Assembly (NCBI GenBank): GCA_030867875.1
Contig: JAOWCC010000577.1
Coordinates: 92,919,740 to 92,983,739 of the forward strand
DNA: 64,000 nt
Direction of reading: 5' to 3'
DNA from: Actinernus sp. WN-2022
Taxonomy: Eukaryota > Cnidaria > Anthozoa > Actiniaria > Actinernidae
This document shows, one piece after another, positions 46,501 through 54,528 of this stretch. The stretch's first letter is position 1, and each line of letters begins with the position of its first letter. Position numbers and translations under genes: made by a program. The notes under the pieces are model-generated. The model saw nothing but the letters and a program-made list of their open reading frames with translations. It was not told the origin of the DNA and made no database searches.

Positions 46501-47455
46501 GGCAACCACCAAGACCAAAATGGTCCTATTGAAAATCGTTGAAACTATAATTCGATTCAGCCGAACCTGTGGCGATTTCCTTTAAAATGTTAAGTTTCAA
46601 AATGCATAAATAAAAATTCAAATCAATTGCACAATTTTCGTGCCACAAAAATAAAATAGAAGCTTAAATGTAAAATGGAATTGGGAAAGAAAGGGAACGA
46701 AATGAAAAAAGTTCAAATGGAATTCTAAACAACAGTACAGTAACATGTAACGTAAAAGTCAAGTACTTACTCCTTGCGTTTTCCTTGGCGATTTCCAACA
46801 GGCTGCGATACTCCTCTCGTTCGGTCACCAGTTGACTACCAGGGCTGAGGGTCTGAAGATATTTTACATCAATTAAATTCGTCGCGACGAACGTTTTTCT
46901 CAAGTTCGTCATCGCCAACTGCCACATGTTCTCCGTTGATGCAATAATGCCTATGTTATCCCACTTAAAATACTTAAAAATGGACACAAACAAGTCGCCC
47001 ATTTTCGAGAACGACTGCACTGTTCGTACAAACGTAGGATACACACTTTTCTCCGACAAGGCGCTCGACTCACACCCCCATGATACTATGGGGAGGTTCC
47101 ACGACGCAGCCAGAAGGCTGGCCGGCTCGCAGATTATATCACAGCCGTCGCCAATAATAGCATCCACATTGGCCAGCTTGAATTCTACGGCTTGGTTAAG
47201 GCCCTCGGCTGCTAGACACTGCGAGTCCTTCCACAAGAAAGTCATGTTGTAGCCGTTGAGAAGCGATCTGTCTTCGTTAATCCGCTCAACCGCGATGGTG
47301 ATGGCGGACGCGGACGTTTTTCCTATTGGCCAGTACCCTGTCATGGGAAGGAGGACTCCTATCCTCACCTCCTGCTCGACTGGACTGGTGGTCTGAATAT
47401 TGGACCAAATAACCAGACAAACTGCTACGAGAGAGAGCGGACATTTGGCACTCAT
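25404..47455 (-). CDS. Membrane receptor guanylate cyclase (natriuretic-peptide-receptor-like), complete, 21 coding exons
   Basis: A cell-surface receptor that makes cGMP from GTP. Coding exons, 5' to 3': 47455-46771, 45781-45480, 43128-42993, 42593-42462, 42155-42057, 39192-39111, 38793-38658, 37095-36955, 36816-36739, 36457-36353, 35309-35238, 33728-33563, 32750-32598, 31509-31332, 30944-30804, 30245-30122, 30025-29957, 29774-29600, 27378-27280, 26937-26846, 25529-25404. They total 3,291 bp (1,096 residues), and all 20 junctions keep phase. Domains by residue: signal peptide 1-25, ANF-receptor ectodomain 30-445, transmembrane about 455-476, kinase homology about 550-815 (Lys kept in VVIKRL, HRD replaced by YHG, DFG reads DWG, hence pseudokinase), coiled-coil linker about 825-865, class III cyclase about 875-1070. 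Metal Asps lie in FSDIVGF and ETIGDAYM; the guanine-selecting Cys is Ser (RYSVFG). Human NPR-A is of similar length and order. The ligand cannot be told from sequence. Confidence 0.93.
25653..26480 (-). mobile_element. LINE fragment (CR1/L2-like) in cyclase intron 20
   Basis: The minus-strand frame contains [20 protein letters not shown], then [12 protein letters not shown] and [20 protein letters not shown], the C-terminal region of L2/CR1-group elements. Its 3' end is an (AAT)n run at about 25653-25678. The RT core is absent. Confidence 0.85.
26524..26663. mobile_element. Near-palindromic MITE in intron 20
   Basis: The left arm ctggtggccatcttggattc... and the right arm ...gaatccaagatggccaccag are complementary for about 60 bases around a spacer near 26590. 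It abuts the LINE fragment. Confidence 0.75.
26846..26937 (-). CDS. Cyclase exon 20: end of catalytic domain
   Basis: Encodes [20 protein letters not shown], then [11 protein letters not shown], matching the final strands of the cyclase fold. The acceptor is tttttcag and the donor GAAG|GTAGAT. Confidence 0.92.
27280..27378 (-). CDS. Cyclase exon 19: catalytic domain, guanine pocket
   Basis: Encodes [20 protein letters not shown], then [12 protein letters not shown]. The Cys that pairs with guanine in most receptor cyclases (RYCLFGD) is Ser, and the following Asp is His. The catalytic Asn and Arg (TVN, ARM) are kept. Confidence 0.93.
27419..27821. mobile_element. hAT-like MITE with poly-G/poly-C ends, intron 18
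   Basis: A 403-bp element starting CCCGGGGG... and ending ...CCCCGGG, with inner ends ggactccccataaaaataga and its complement. It is flanked by an exact 8-bp duplication TTAGACTG (27411-27418, 27822-27829). Inside are several copies of cccctaaaagatagca. Confidence 0.88.
27830..29225. other. Cyclase intron 18, non-coding
   Basis: No gene or clear element recognised. Confidence 0.5.
29262..29390. repeat. 15-bp minisatellite gacgttgtcgtcata in intron 18
   Basis: About eight imperfect 15-bp units (gacgttgtcgtcctagacgt). Because 15 is a multiple of three, frames on both strands stay open; none looks like a protein. Confidence 0.8.
29600..29774 (-). CDS. Cyclase exon 18: catalytic domain
   Basis: Encodes [20 protein letters not shown], then LRIGIHTG. 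It carries the guanine-contacting Glu and the second metal Asp in ETIGD. Confidence 0.94.
29957..30025 (-). CDS. Cyclase exon 17: catalytic domain
   Basis: A 69-bp exon encoding [20 protein letters not shown] and VYK, followed by donor CAAG|GTAGGT. Confidence 0.94.
30122..30245 (-). CDS. Cyclase exon 16: start of catalytic domain
   Basis: Encodes [20 protein letters not shown], then [19 protein letters not shown]. The Asp of FSD binds the first metal ion. Confidence 0.94.
30804..30944 (-). CDS. Cyclase exon 15: coiled-coil signalling helix
   Basis: Encodes [20 protein letters not shown], then [15 protein letters not shown], the heptad-rich linker that couples kinase-homology and cyclase domains. 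Confidence 0.93.
31332..31509 (-). CDS. Cyclase exon 14: kinase-homology C-lobe, GC-type donor
   Basis: Encodes [20 protein letters not shown], then [12 protein letters not shown]. The exon ends ACACAG|GCAAGT; this GC donor is the only solution that keeps frame into exon 15 and matches the known consensus of GC-AG introns. Confidence 0.92.
31900..32087. mobile_element. MITE with ends cccgactgttgaaac, intron 14
   Basis: Ends cccgactgttgaaac and gtttcaacagtcggg enclose 188 bp. Sequence inside (caatatggtctaactt, gagccattttgggc, gccatcttggatctgatgac) matches one arm of the foldback at 39816-40204. Confidence 0.7.
32598..32750 (-). CDS. Cyclase exon 13: kinase-homology domain
   Basis: Encodes [20 protein letters not shown], then [15 protein letters not shown], with the APE and D-V-Y-S-F motifs. 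Confidence 0.93.
33563..33728 (-). CDS. Cyclase exon 12: kinase-homology catalytic-loop region
   Basis: Encodes [20 protein letters not shown], then [15 protein letters not shown]. The catalytic-loop HRD is YHG and the DFG is DWG, as expected for the inactive kinase domain of receptor cyclases. Confidence 0.93.
33885..34229. repeat. 38-bp minisatellite in intron 11
   Basis: Nine copies of gtgtggatcaagatcaggtt-atttttagaacacccgag, six or more nearly identical, with small changes in the last copies. Confidence 0.9.
34574..35009. mobile_element. MULE-like MITE, intron 11
   Basis: Ends TAGCATCCTCCGCGCGCAG and the complement ending TGCCTGCGGAGGAGGCTA, flanked by tggagcaaa (34565-34573) and tggagcaga (35010-35018), a 9-bp duplication with one mismatch. 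It contains purine-rich and pyrimidine-rich tracts and the caggtaacccaatcc motif shared with related elements. Confidence 0.8.
35238..35309 (-). CDS. Cyclase exon 11: kinase-homology domain
   Basis: A 72-bp exon encoding [20 protein letters not shown] and DIAA, with cyclase-family similarity to the D-I-L-E-N segment. Donor GCG|GTATGT. Confidence 0.92.
35340..36200. other. Cyclase intron 10, non-coding
   Basis: Nothing recognised; AT-rich. Confidence 0.5.
36353..36457 (-). CDS. Cyclase exon 10: kinase-homology domain
   Basis: Encodes [20 protein letters not shown], then [15 protein letters not shown], the hinge region with the conserved G-S-L. Confidence 0.93.
36739..36816 (-). CDS. Cyclase exon 9: kinase-homology domain, Lys strand
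   Basis: Encodes [20 protein letters not shown], then LIELKQ, containing the kinase-type Val-x-Ile-Lys. Confidence 0.92.
36955..37095 (-). CDS. Cyclase exon 8: linker into kinase-homology domain
   Basis: The chosen frame reads [20 protein letters not shown] and ends TTFGEFQ, the small-residue stretch before the first kinase strand. Frame chosen by phase on both sides. The overlapping [10 protein letters not shown] frame is a shadow. Confidence 0.88.
37261..37460. repeat. Dispersed repeat, copy in intron 7
   Basis: About 200 bp starting tgtgggacctgttttttt match 55258-55445 in the same orientation (shared gtaaacacgtactcccacga). Confidence 0.8.
37580..38248. mobile_element. Foldback element with ends gtttcaaggcct, intron 7
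   Basis: The left end gtttcaaggcctccaattcg and right end ...cggccttgaaac are inverted, as are inner segments ttattacggctgagccaaa and ttttggctcagccgtaataa. Length 669 bp. Target duplication not resolved. Confidence 0.7.
38477..38622. repeat. 31-bp minisatellite in intron 7
   Basis: Between four and five copies of ctattcattgccgatattca-cagtggagagg, ending about 35 bp from exon 7. Confidence 0.88.
38658..38793 (-). CDS. Cyclase exon 7: cytoplasmic juxtamembrane segment
   Basis: Encodes [20 protein letters not shown], the W-x-I...D-I segment that leads into the kinase-homology domain of these receptors. Confidence 0.9.
38964..38988. repeat. Poly-G tract (25 G), intron 6
   Basis: Uninterrupted run of G. 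Confidence 0.9.
39111..39192 (-). CDS. Cyclase exon 6: transmembrane helix
   Basis: Encodes [20 protein letters not shown] and SFIVR, a single membrane span followed by basic stop-transfer residues. A tandem cagcag at the acceptor allows two starts 3 bp apart (39192 or 39189), either of which keeps frame. Confidence 0.9.
39816..40204. mobile_element. Foldback MITE with about 185-bp arms, intron 5
   Basis: Arms start ggaatccctggctgttgaaa and end with its complement, meeting at ttgtcaaaaaaacaataagc. It belongs to the same family as 31900-32087. It is long and near-palindromic, so it could form a cruciform or hairpin RNA. Confidence 0.82.
40205..41665. other. Cyclase intron 5, non-coding
   Basis: No gene recognised outside the flanking MITEs. 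Confidence 0.5.
41676..41830. mobile_element. MULE-like foldback MITE, 155 bp, intron 5
   Basis: Ends TAGCCTCCTCCGCAGGCATC and its complement, flanked by an exact 9-bp duplication TTAAATAGC (41667-41675, 41831-41839). The 9-bp length fits Mutator-like elements. Confidence 0.88.
42057..42155 (-). CDS. Cyclase exon 5: juxtamembrane ectodomain
   Basis: Encodes [19 protein letters not shown], matching the W-P-G-G...P-x-D-x-P-x-C-G segment just outside the membrane. The donor GAAG|GTTAAA is non-consensus after GT; it is supported by phase and by the join to the transmembrane exon. Confidence 0.85.
42462..42593 (-). CDS. Cyclase exon 4: ectodomain
   Basis: Encodes [20 protein letters not shown], then [14 protein letters not shown], the conserved G-x-V-x-I-D-x-x-G-D-R strand of these receptors. 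The donor AAGAA|GTAACG is weak but gives the correct phase into exon 5. Confidence 0.9.
42993..43128 (-). CDS. Cyclase exon 3: ectodomain
   Basis: Encodes [20 protein letters not shown], a conserved helix of ANF-receptor domains, and an N-glycosylation site (NET). The donor is CAAG|GTCTGA. Confidence 0.92.
43450..43694. mobile_element. Palindromic MITE, intron 2
   Basis: Arms attcactcttcttaatattt... and ...ataaatattaagaagagtcaa, with inner cgaaaacgaggctatcccc and its complement. Confidence 0.72.
43725..44830. mobile_element. Relative of the 19231-21555 transposon, split by a foldback
   Basis: 43725-43850 and 44697-44800 match, in inverse orientation, interior sequence near 21030-21200 (gcaatatgatgcac motifs, gaaataccataaatctagaa). 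The inserted sequence is the foldback at 43851-44696. Confidence 0.6.
43851..44696. mobile_element. Compound foldback element, 846 bp, intron 2
   Basis: Outer ends atatcaggcatgtttcacaa and its complement. Each end is itself a small palindrome (catgtttcacaaaagg... ccttttgtgaaaacatg). Inner arms include taagacttttctggc and its complement, and the centre holds a direct repeat of about 130 bp (gcgccatttctcgag, twice). Confidence 0.75.
45480..45781 (-). CDS. Cyclase exon 2: ectodomain
   Basis: Encodes [20 protein letters not shown], typical of the second ligand-binding lobe. The acceptor is cccttag and the donor GAAG|GTAAAA. Length 302 bp, phase 1 to 0. Confidence 0.92.
45966..46072. mobile_element. 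Small palindromic MITE, intron 1
   Basis: gtttactggcaaaataaagc and gctttatttcgccagtaaac are inverted; gtgggagaacac pairs with atgttctccca. Length 107 bp. Confidence 0.65.
46100..46770. other. Cyclase intron 1, non-coding
   Basis: Nothing recognised beyond the donor at 46770. Confidence 0.5.
46771..47455 (-). CDS. Cyclase exon 1: signal peptide and N-terminal ligand-binding lobe
   Basis: The ATG at 47455 opens [17 protein letters not shown], a hydrophobic signal peptide, then [15 protein letters not shown]. The exon ends after ENAR at a GTAAGT donor (46770), phase 1. The longer open frame continuing to 46664 is intron read-through. Confidence 0.93.
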
Positions 47456-48300
47456 CGTGGTTATGTTGGCCTCGAAAAAAAATCTAAATGCGATACTCTT
47501 TCTCGACCAAACGAAACTCGCTGGCTTGGCAGTAAAGCAAAGCGACTCAAATTTTGTCTTTTAGACGTCAGTTCTTTTGTGAACTAACTGTTTCTATGAC
47601 TGAGAACCGTGACGTTTTCGTTCAAAAACAATTTCGGGGAAAAAATTAGATTACAGCGTAACGAATTTTTGAAACATCCAATTCTCGCAATGGGAAAAAA
47701 TGATATGAAGCGAGATTGCACTGGGGTGTGTAATAGAAACATGTGCCCATATTTGGTGCGATAGATGTCGGCCGCATCGCTTTGTTGGTAGTTGTGCCTG
47801 ACCAGGCCCTAGGAAATAAACTCGTGTAGAACAACAGATCGACGAAAACTGGGCTAGACCTTAAGATGCGCTGTAGTCTTTCAGATCTTTTCTGTTCTGA
47901 TGTTTCAAACATTGCTATTATTTGCTTTTTATTGTGGTGAAATAGCTTATAAAGCTTTATCCTGCACGAGGAGTTGAACGCATGTTTCAAACTTTATTAA
48001 ACGTATATATAGCCATATATAAAGTACTGTGTACTGACACGATAAATAGTACAATGTTAGTTAAACTCCGTTAACAATATTTCCTTTTTATTGAATACTA
48101 GTACTGTTCTTAGAAACTGAGGTACGTACAAGATTGTGCTGTCAGTAGTTAAAGCAACGGAGTGTAAAACAATAGTGTCTGAGCTCAGGAGATGCCGGAT
48201 ATTTGGGGGATTTCTGTTGCTCTAGCATTTAGCTGGTGTGTTGATGTAGGATAACTTTCCTAACTGAATAACATACATGAAATATGTCCTCGATGCTGAT
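47456..48300 (-). promoter_or_regulatory. Proximal upstream region of the cyclase gene
   Basis: Conserved with 394-1190. It should contain the 5' UTR and core promoter by position; no transcription start can be fixed from sequence. Confidence 0.4.
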
Positions 48301-48894
48301 TGGCTAAGACCAGTGCAGTTCAAGTCGGTAACACCAGTGCAAAAAGCGTAACGCCAGTGCAGAAAGCTAAGTGTATCACCAGCGCAAAAAGTGCAACACC
48401 AGTGCACATTACAATTTTCATATCTTACGTAAATGTTCCCTAGCATTGAACCGGTTGTATTTCTGCCAAATATTTGATAATTCAAACCTAAGAGAAAGGA
48501 GGAAAACATCATAAAATTGTCTATGCCTTCAGAGTCAGAGTTTTCAAATGTCGAAATCAAGACTGACAAATGAATCGCTTTTTGATTGTTCATGTATAGG
48601 TATATCTAACGGTTTTTTCGGCAGTTTAGGATTAATCCAAACTCGTGTGTTTTTCCAAGAGCTCAAATTGAATTCGCCCTCGCACTCACTCCCAAATTGC
48701 ACTCGAAACCGTATGATTATACCTACAAGCAATCTCGCCACCAGAAACTGGAATAACACATAAGGAAGAATAAACTCAGTGCAGATGTTGTAAAGAACGA
48801 CTATGTGAAGCACCGCAAGCTAACAGCTGCGTGACGGAAGCCTTTAAAAGTAGCTAGATTATAAGCCTGTCTGAAAGTTTGCTCCTAACATGTG

Positions 48895-49455
48895 AACATC
48901 TTGCTCGGTCTTGTGCCTCTGATTGGCTTCAGTCCTGTTTATAGAGAGCGTCTTTTGCCTCTGCTTGGCTTCAGTCATGTTTATAGAGAGCGTCTTGTGC
49001 CTCTGATTTGCTTCAGTCCCGGCCTGAGTGTTTATAGAGAGCGTCTTGTGCCTCTGATTGGCTTCAGTCCTGTTCAGTATAGAGAGCGTCTTGTGCCTCT
49101 GATTGGCTTCCGTCCTGTTTATAGATAGCATCTTGTGCCTCTCATTGGCTTCCGTCCTGTTTATAGATAGCGTCTTGTGCCTCTGATTGGCTTCCGTCCT
49201 GTTTATAGATAGCGTCTTGTGCCTCTGATTTGCTTCAGTCCTGAGTGTTTATAGAGAGCGTCTTGTGCCTCTGTTTGGCTTCAGTCCTGTTCAGTATAGA
49301 GAGCGTCTTGTGCCTCTGATTGGCTTCCGTCCTGTTTATAGATAGCGTCTTGCTCTGATTTGCTTCAGTCCTGTTCAGTATCACAGAGAGCGGCGTTGGC
49401 TTCCGTCCTGTTTATAGCCGGAGAGCGTCTTGTGCCTCTGATTGGCTTCAGGCCA
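48895..49455. repeat. 42-bp CCAAT/TATA minisatellite (right copy)
   Basis: About twelve to thirteen units of the array at 1678-2150, some with an extra gagtgtttatag or cagtatagagag segment. It lies 1.4-2.0 kb upstream of the ATG. In the gene's sense each full unit reads CCAATCAGAGGC...CTCTATAAACAGG. Confidence 0.85.
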
Positions 49456-49499
49456 ATAGCTCTTTCTTTTAACTTTCGCCACAAAATGCAGGAAATACC

Positions 49500-50270
49500 A
49501 TAGAGGAGCCGTCACTTTTAATATTTAAATATTTTTTTTTAAACTGATAACAACTCCCAGTTATTTTGGGAGCATGAAATGAACATGCATCATACTTAGG
49601 CTTACAATATAGTTATACTAGGTTTTTGAACATATTGTTGGATTAGATGACAGGCGAAGAGCCACCTGTTGTCGTTAAATCATCATCATCATTGTTATAA
49701 TATTATTATAATATTATTATTACAATGCAAATATTCTGATGGCTCTAGAACAGACAGCGTAGGTTGACGACGGGACGTAGAAAAGTGTTTTCTCCCAAAA
49801 TTTAGTGTTTACTCTTTACTTTAGCAGTGTTTTATCAGATTTACAAACACGAGGGCGTAGTAGGGCGAGTGGTTTTAGATTTGATAAAACACGTGCTGCG
49901 AGTTTATTGAACGGCTTCAAAGACGTTCATGTATAGAGTCATGCTATTCAGTTATTTCCGCGGTGATACGACCTATTTCGGCCGATGAAATTGAAGCAAA
50001 AGTTTATGAAATGAACGTATCTATATCAGATTTAAAACCACCATTAAACATTCATTTCTTCTGTCTTTTTTTCTTCATATATTATTAATGAGTTTTTGAA
50101 TTCACATCCAAATGTTCGAAAATATAATAAGCATAGAGGTCCGTTCTGTACACCAAACGAAAGACGGAGTTGATTTTCGTTTCAAAGAGAACGCGAACGT
50201 CTTTTGCTCTGCATAATAATTTACGCTTCGATTCACACCGAACAAACGGTACGAGCGATCGAGGAGATCG
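49500..50270. other. Distal upstream flank, non-coding
   Basis: Matches 2200-3486 without the LINE; no gene recognised. Confidence 0.5.
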
Positions 50271-50486
50271 GGATGATCATATGGAGACCAGGCCTTAAAG
50301 TCCCTATGTTACCACTAATAAAGCATCGGCTCTCTAATACAAAGTGATGTACTCCAACTTCATTTATAAATGCCTATTCAGTTAGTAGATTTAGTGTGAT
50401 TAGCCCATTAACTAAAGTAACTAGAGGTTGCTCATAGCCTGTAATCGGACCGTGTGAACGTACAACCGACAACATCTGATCTGTTA

Positions 50487-50660
50487 TAAACTTGAGAAGC
50501 GGCAAAGAACCCGGCGTGGACGAAATCCTGCTGGTTGCTACGTTGGATCTAAGTCAGATCTAATCAACCAAAATGAAAATGAATACGAAGTCCAAGGACT
50601 ACGGCAAAGCTGACACAACGCAGGATTTTATATTGAATAGTACAATATTTCGGCTGATCT
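50487..50660 (-). mobile_element. Penelope-like 3' UTR fragment, inverted
   Basis: The reverse complement of 6320-6475: ccgaaatattgtac, then tttgccgtagtccttggact and gcaaccagcaggatttcgtc. Only the 3' non-coding part is present. Confidence 0.75.
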
Positions 50661-50689
50661 GTTGTCTTCAGTGTCACTCCACTACTTCG

Positions 50690-52190
50690 TACTGTGCCAA
50701 AGCAAGAAATACAGCAAATTCAAAAAAAGTTCATGTATTTCTTGAGCCAAAACAATTCCTTTATAATAATAATTCCTAACGATAATCATAGAAATAATAC
50801 AATCATAAAAATGTGTAATGCTTTATGCTTATTTAGTAGAATAAGGAATGCTCAAGAAATTAAAGTCCAAGGCGGCTTTCGAAAACTGAAGCACAGTACC
50901 GCAGATAGTATCTTTGTTCTAAAAACAATCATAGATAAATATGTCAAAGCCAAATTTAAAAAGAAAGGATTTTTTTTATTCAGCTGTTTCATAGATTTAA
51001 AAAAAAGCATTCGATTGAAAAAAAAAGCATTCGATAGTGTGCCGAGGGACAAACTGTTAAACAAAAGTATATCTCTGGTGTCCGAGGAATTTTTTTCTCA
51101 ATTATAGAACTCAATGTTTTCAAATGACACTACTGCCGTGAAGATCGGGCATACAGTATCTGAAGATTTTGGTTGCCATATCGGTGTGAATTGGGGTGTA
51201 TGCTCAGCCCCACACTGTTTAATTTATTTTTAAGTGACCTACCAGCCTTTATGGTCAAACCAAAGCAGTAATTGCCTGCTACTGCCGATGATCTAGTGAT
51301 ACTTGTAAATTCTGCTCAAGGCATGCAGCAATACCTAGATAAATTAGGCGATTACTGCAGCCTCGATAATCTGACAGTAAATATGGATAAAACTAAAATT
51401 TTGATGTTTAATAACACGGGGAAAAGCATGAATAATTATACTTTTAAATTTAATAATATAACTCTGGAAAACGTGACCTCATATAAGTACCTAGCCTAAA
51501 CTTCAGTGCATTCGGAAACTTCACTTTAGCCAAACAGGAGTTGAACAAAATTGCGTTAAAAGCCTTATTCAAACTCCGCAAAGAAATGGGAGATCATTTT
51601 TAATTAGAACAGATATAAAGCTGACGCTCAAACTTTTCAAATCCTTAATTCAGCCAATTCTACTATACGGGAGCGAAGTATGGGGGGTTGAGTCCAACAA
51701 CAAATTAGACAGAGACCCTATCGAACTAGTACATATCAAATTCTGTAAATGGATTTTAGGAGTGTCCAAATACGCAACAAACAATGCATGCCGATCCGAA
51801 TTAGGACGATCATTCCCCCTTAAATTAAGAGAAGCAATATCCAGGAGTTTAAAGTTCTGGCTGGACTGCAAGTCTGCGATACCGACAAACTTGCAGTGGA
51901 CGCTTTCTTGGACTCAAGCCTCTTAAACAATCCTGCAAGTTCGTACAAAAAAATCAAGCTCGGATTTGGAAATATCTTAGTCCCCTCGGCCTCAAACACT
52001 ATCGCCGATAACACATCAATAATTTGCAAGAAACTTAAGTAAAGGGTTCCAAAATTGGCACAGTGATATTTACAATGATACGAGAAAAAAAATAGGGAAT
52101 AGAAAAGAATTTCAAAGTACTGTACGCAAATACCTTGAACAAAGGGAGTCTCACGGTGTTTCTGGCTTAACTTTATTGTATCAAATCTGG
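50690..52190 (+). pseudogene. Degenerate LINE, relative of the one at 19366-20966
   Basis: Plus-strand pieces parallel the LINE at 19502-20950: ADDLVILVNSAQGMQQYLDK, NMDKTKILMFNNTGKSMNNY, IQPILLYGSEVWGVE and NNACRSELGRS. Several stops and frameshifts interrupt them. Confidence 0.8.
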
Positions 52191-52515
52191 TAATCTAATT
52201 TACACATGAATCAAAAGTTTCTTATTGTTGTCGATATGGCATAAGAGTCCATTGTATGTCCAGACAAAATTATCTAAAGGTCGATCATACGTGACTCGCA
52301 CGTAATAGTCCCTTCTGATAAACATAACTACATTGCCTTTGAAGTATTTTACAATATTGGTTACAGGGTTATCATCTTTGTGAAAAATCATGTTTCTATA
52401 CCGCCAGATTGTGTGTACTTGGCGGTGTCAATTAAGTACTTAATTATAATAGAATTCCTGCTCTTATCAGGCTGGTACGTAATGATAGTTGCGTAACTTA
52501 AAGAGTCATTAAAGT

Positions 52516-53568
52516 CTATAATTTACTAAGCATATTTTCCACCTCAACCCATACTTTCTTAGCGGTTGGGCAGTGGTAGAAAATATGCATAGTATTTTCT
52601 ATTGCTCTATTAGAGCAGGATTTACATGTACTATCCTGAATCAGTCTCCATTTCGTTAGTTTGACTGCGGTTGGTAACCCGGAGTGGATGATCTTCCAGT
52701 CTAGGTCGGCTATTTTATTATCTAAGCAGTCGTGGTATAATTCTTTCCAAAATATCTTCAAATTAACACTTTGCCAGGTCATTTTCGGCGCGGGCAAAGT
52801 TGGCTGTAAGAGCCATTGATAAATGCTCTTTGTTTTAACTTTTTCTAATGATGTAAACGCCCGGGTCAATTGGTTTTTAAAACCATACTCGAATTGTATA
52901 TCGGAAAGGCCCGACTGAGCTGTTTCGATCCGCCTCCGCCAGGTGCTCGGCAGGGCATTAAATACCGTTTTTAACTCCCTGTCGAACTTATCCGCCGGCG
53001 GGGCTGAGCGAAACAGCTCTCGAACCGCATCTTTAGGCAGAAAGCCCGGGATAAACTCATAGCAAATGTCTTTCACAAAAATAATATTGCTCTTAATCCA
53101 TTCACTTAGGTACAGAGGCTTGCCTGTATTTACTAACCTAATTATTGGGTTGTCAAAAAGCGGCGCTAACAAGATCTGATCAATAGACCATGTCTTGTGG
53201 TCACGCTTTGTGCCACCCCCTAGTAACTTCCAATTACAAAGGATTTCTTTGTAAAAGGGGTTCAGTAATGACAATCGCGAATTAACTAAGTCTAAATCAA
53301 ATATTCGTATTCCTAGGTTAGCGCCTGCGTATTTTCCCAGGAAGTGGAAAGCTAAGGGTTTCCACTTGCTGGGGGAATCGCTAAATAAAAACTTAATCCA
53401 CTTCATATGTAGTGCTTGACTCTTTATTTTAAGATCTAGTACGCCCTGTCCCCCAAGGGCGGGTGGAGTTCTACACGTAACTTTTTTCACTGGGAAGGAT
53501 TTAGATCCCCAGAAGAAAGTCCAAATCGCCTCTTCTGCAATGCCACAAATCCACGGTGGGATTGTCAA
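52516..53568 (-). pseudogene. Tx1/L1-like LINE ORF2, C-terminal 350 residues
   Basis: The frame contains GIAEEAIWTFFWGSKSFPVK, then PPALGGQGVLDLKIKSQALH and STCKSCSNRAIENTMHIFYH (C-x2-C...H-x3-H), the usual end region of L1/Tx1 ORF2. It continues beyond the stop at 52516 in another frame to about 52200. Confidence 0.85.
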
Positions 53569-53720
53569 AACATTCGCGGTGAACCACAGCGTAGAGGCCG
53601 CTAATTGGTTTATTACGCAAACTTTGCCTTTGTAACTAAATCACGTTTCTCCCACGATTTCAAAATTTTACAAAATTTCTCTAATTTTGGCTCACAATTG
53701 GCCCTACTCGTATCTATATT

Positions 53721-53892
53721 TAGCCTGCTTGCCGGCTCTCCTGTAATTTTTTTCGGTCGTTTCTTTTCGGATTGGGTCACCTGTGGCACGCGGTCAAAAT
53801 GGGGCGAGGACAAAAATGACCGCGTGCCACAGGTGACCCAATCCGAAAAGAAACGACCGAAAAAAATTACAGGAGAGCCGGCAAGCAGGCTA
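53721..53892. mobile_element. MULE-like MITE: perfect 75-bp inverted repeat with 9-bp target duplication
   Basis: Arms run from TAGCCTGCTTGCCGGCTCTC inward to cacgcggtca and are exact complements, with a spacer of about 20 bp (aaatggggcgaggacaaaaa). The duplication ATCTATATT lies at 53712-53720 and 53893-53901. Perfect arms imply recent insertion or recent gene conversion between arms. Confidence 0.92.
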
Positions 53893-53944
53893 ATCTATAT
53901 TCCCCACATATAATCCTAACATTTTGACTTTTGTATTTGTCCAA

Positions 53945-54370
53945 TTAATGTGCGGCCCGGGAAGCGCGTTCATATATTGATAAGAGCTCAAAGCATCGCG
54001 CGCGCTGTACTGATTTCTCTCCGGAAAGCGTCAGAGTTGTGTCATCCGCATATTGCGAAATGACAGAAACTTCCGGTGATTTCGGGAGAGAAATTCCTTC
54101 TATATCTTTATCACTCCGAATGAAACACGCGAATGTTTCTGCAATGAGCACATAAAGGAGGGCGCTTAAACTGCAACCTTGCCTAACTCCCCTTGTAAGT
54201 GTAAACGGGTCAGAAATATGGCCGTTTACTTCAATACAGCTGGAGATATTCGTGTATAGGATTTTGACCCATCTTATAAAGGATGGGCCAAATCCGAAAG
54301 CTTCTAGGGTTCGAAATAAAAATTCCCAATTTACTCTATCAAACGCTTTCATTTGATCCGATCGAAACAA
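53945..54370 (-). pseudogene. Tx1/L1-like LINE reverse transcriptase core
   Basis: Contains AFDRVNWEFLFRTLEAFGFG, VKILYTNISSCIEVNGHIS, RGVRQGCSLSALLYVLIAE and ISQYADDTTL, covering the palm motifs A to C of a non-LTR RT. The first frame residues (MFRSDQ) may follow a frameshift from the upstream piece. Confidence 0.88.
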
Positions 54371-54528
54371 AAACTGCAGGAAGGTTCTCTTCGTTGCAGT
54401 ATAAAATCAAATCTTTTATTAACATCAAATTCTGTGAAAAATTAACGCAGCACGTTTGATCCGTGCTAATTATTTCATCTAAGACGTGTACGAGTCTTAA
54501 ACTTAAAACCTTCGTGATGATTTTGTAG

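Larger units (their letters stand above)
47063..50260. repeat. Segmental duplication, right copy (cyclase exon 1 and 5' flank)
   Basis: Pairs with 1-3486. This copy lacks the LINE and has the intact pre-insertion sequence caactcccagttattttggg near 49550. Homology to the left region resumes at 50279-50427 (matching 3958-4112). Confidence 0.9.

Noticed and set aside
46664..46770. Extra 35 residues at the end of the exon 1 open frame
   Set aside because: They follow a consensus GTAAGT donor and are not receptor-like; they are intron read-through.
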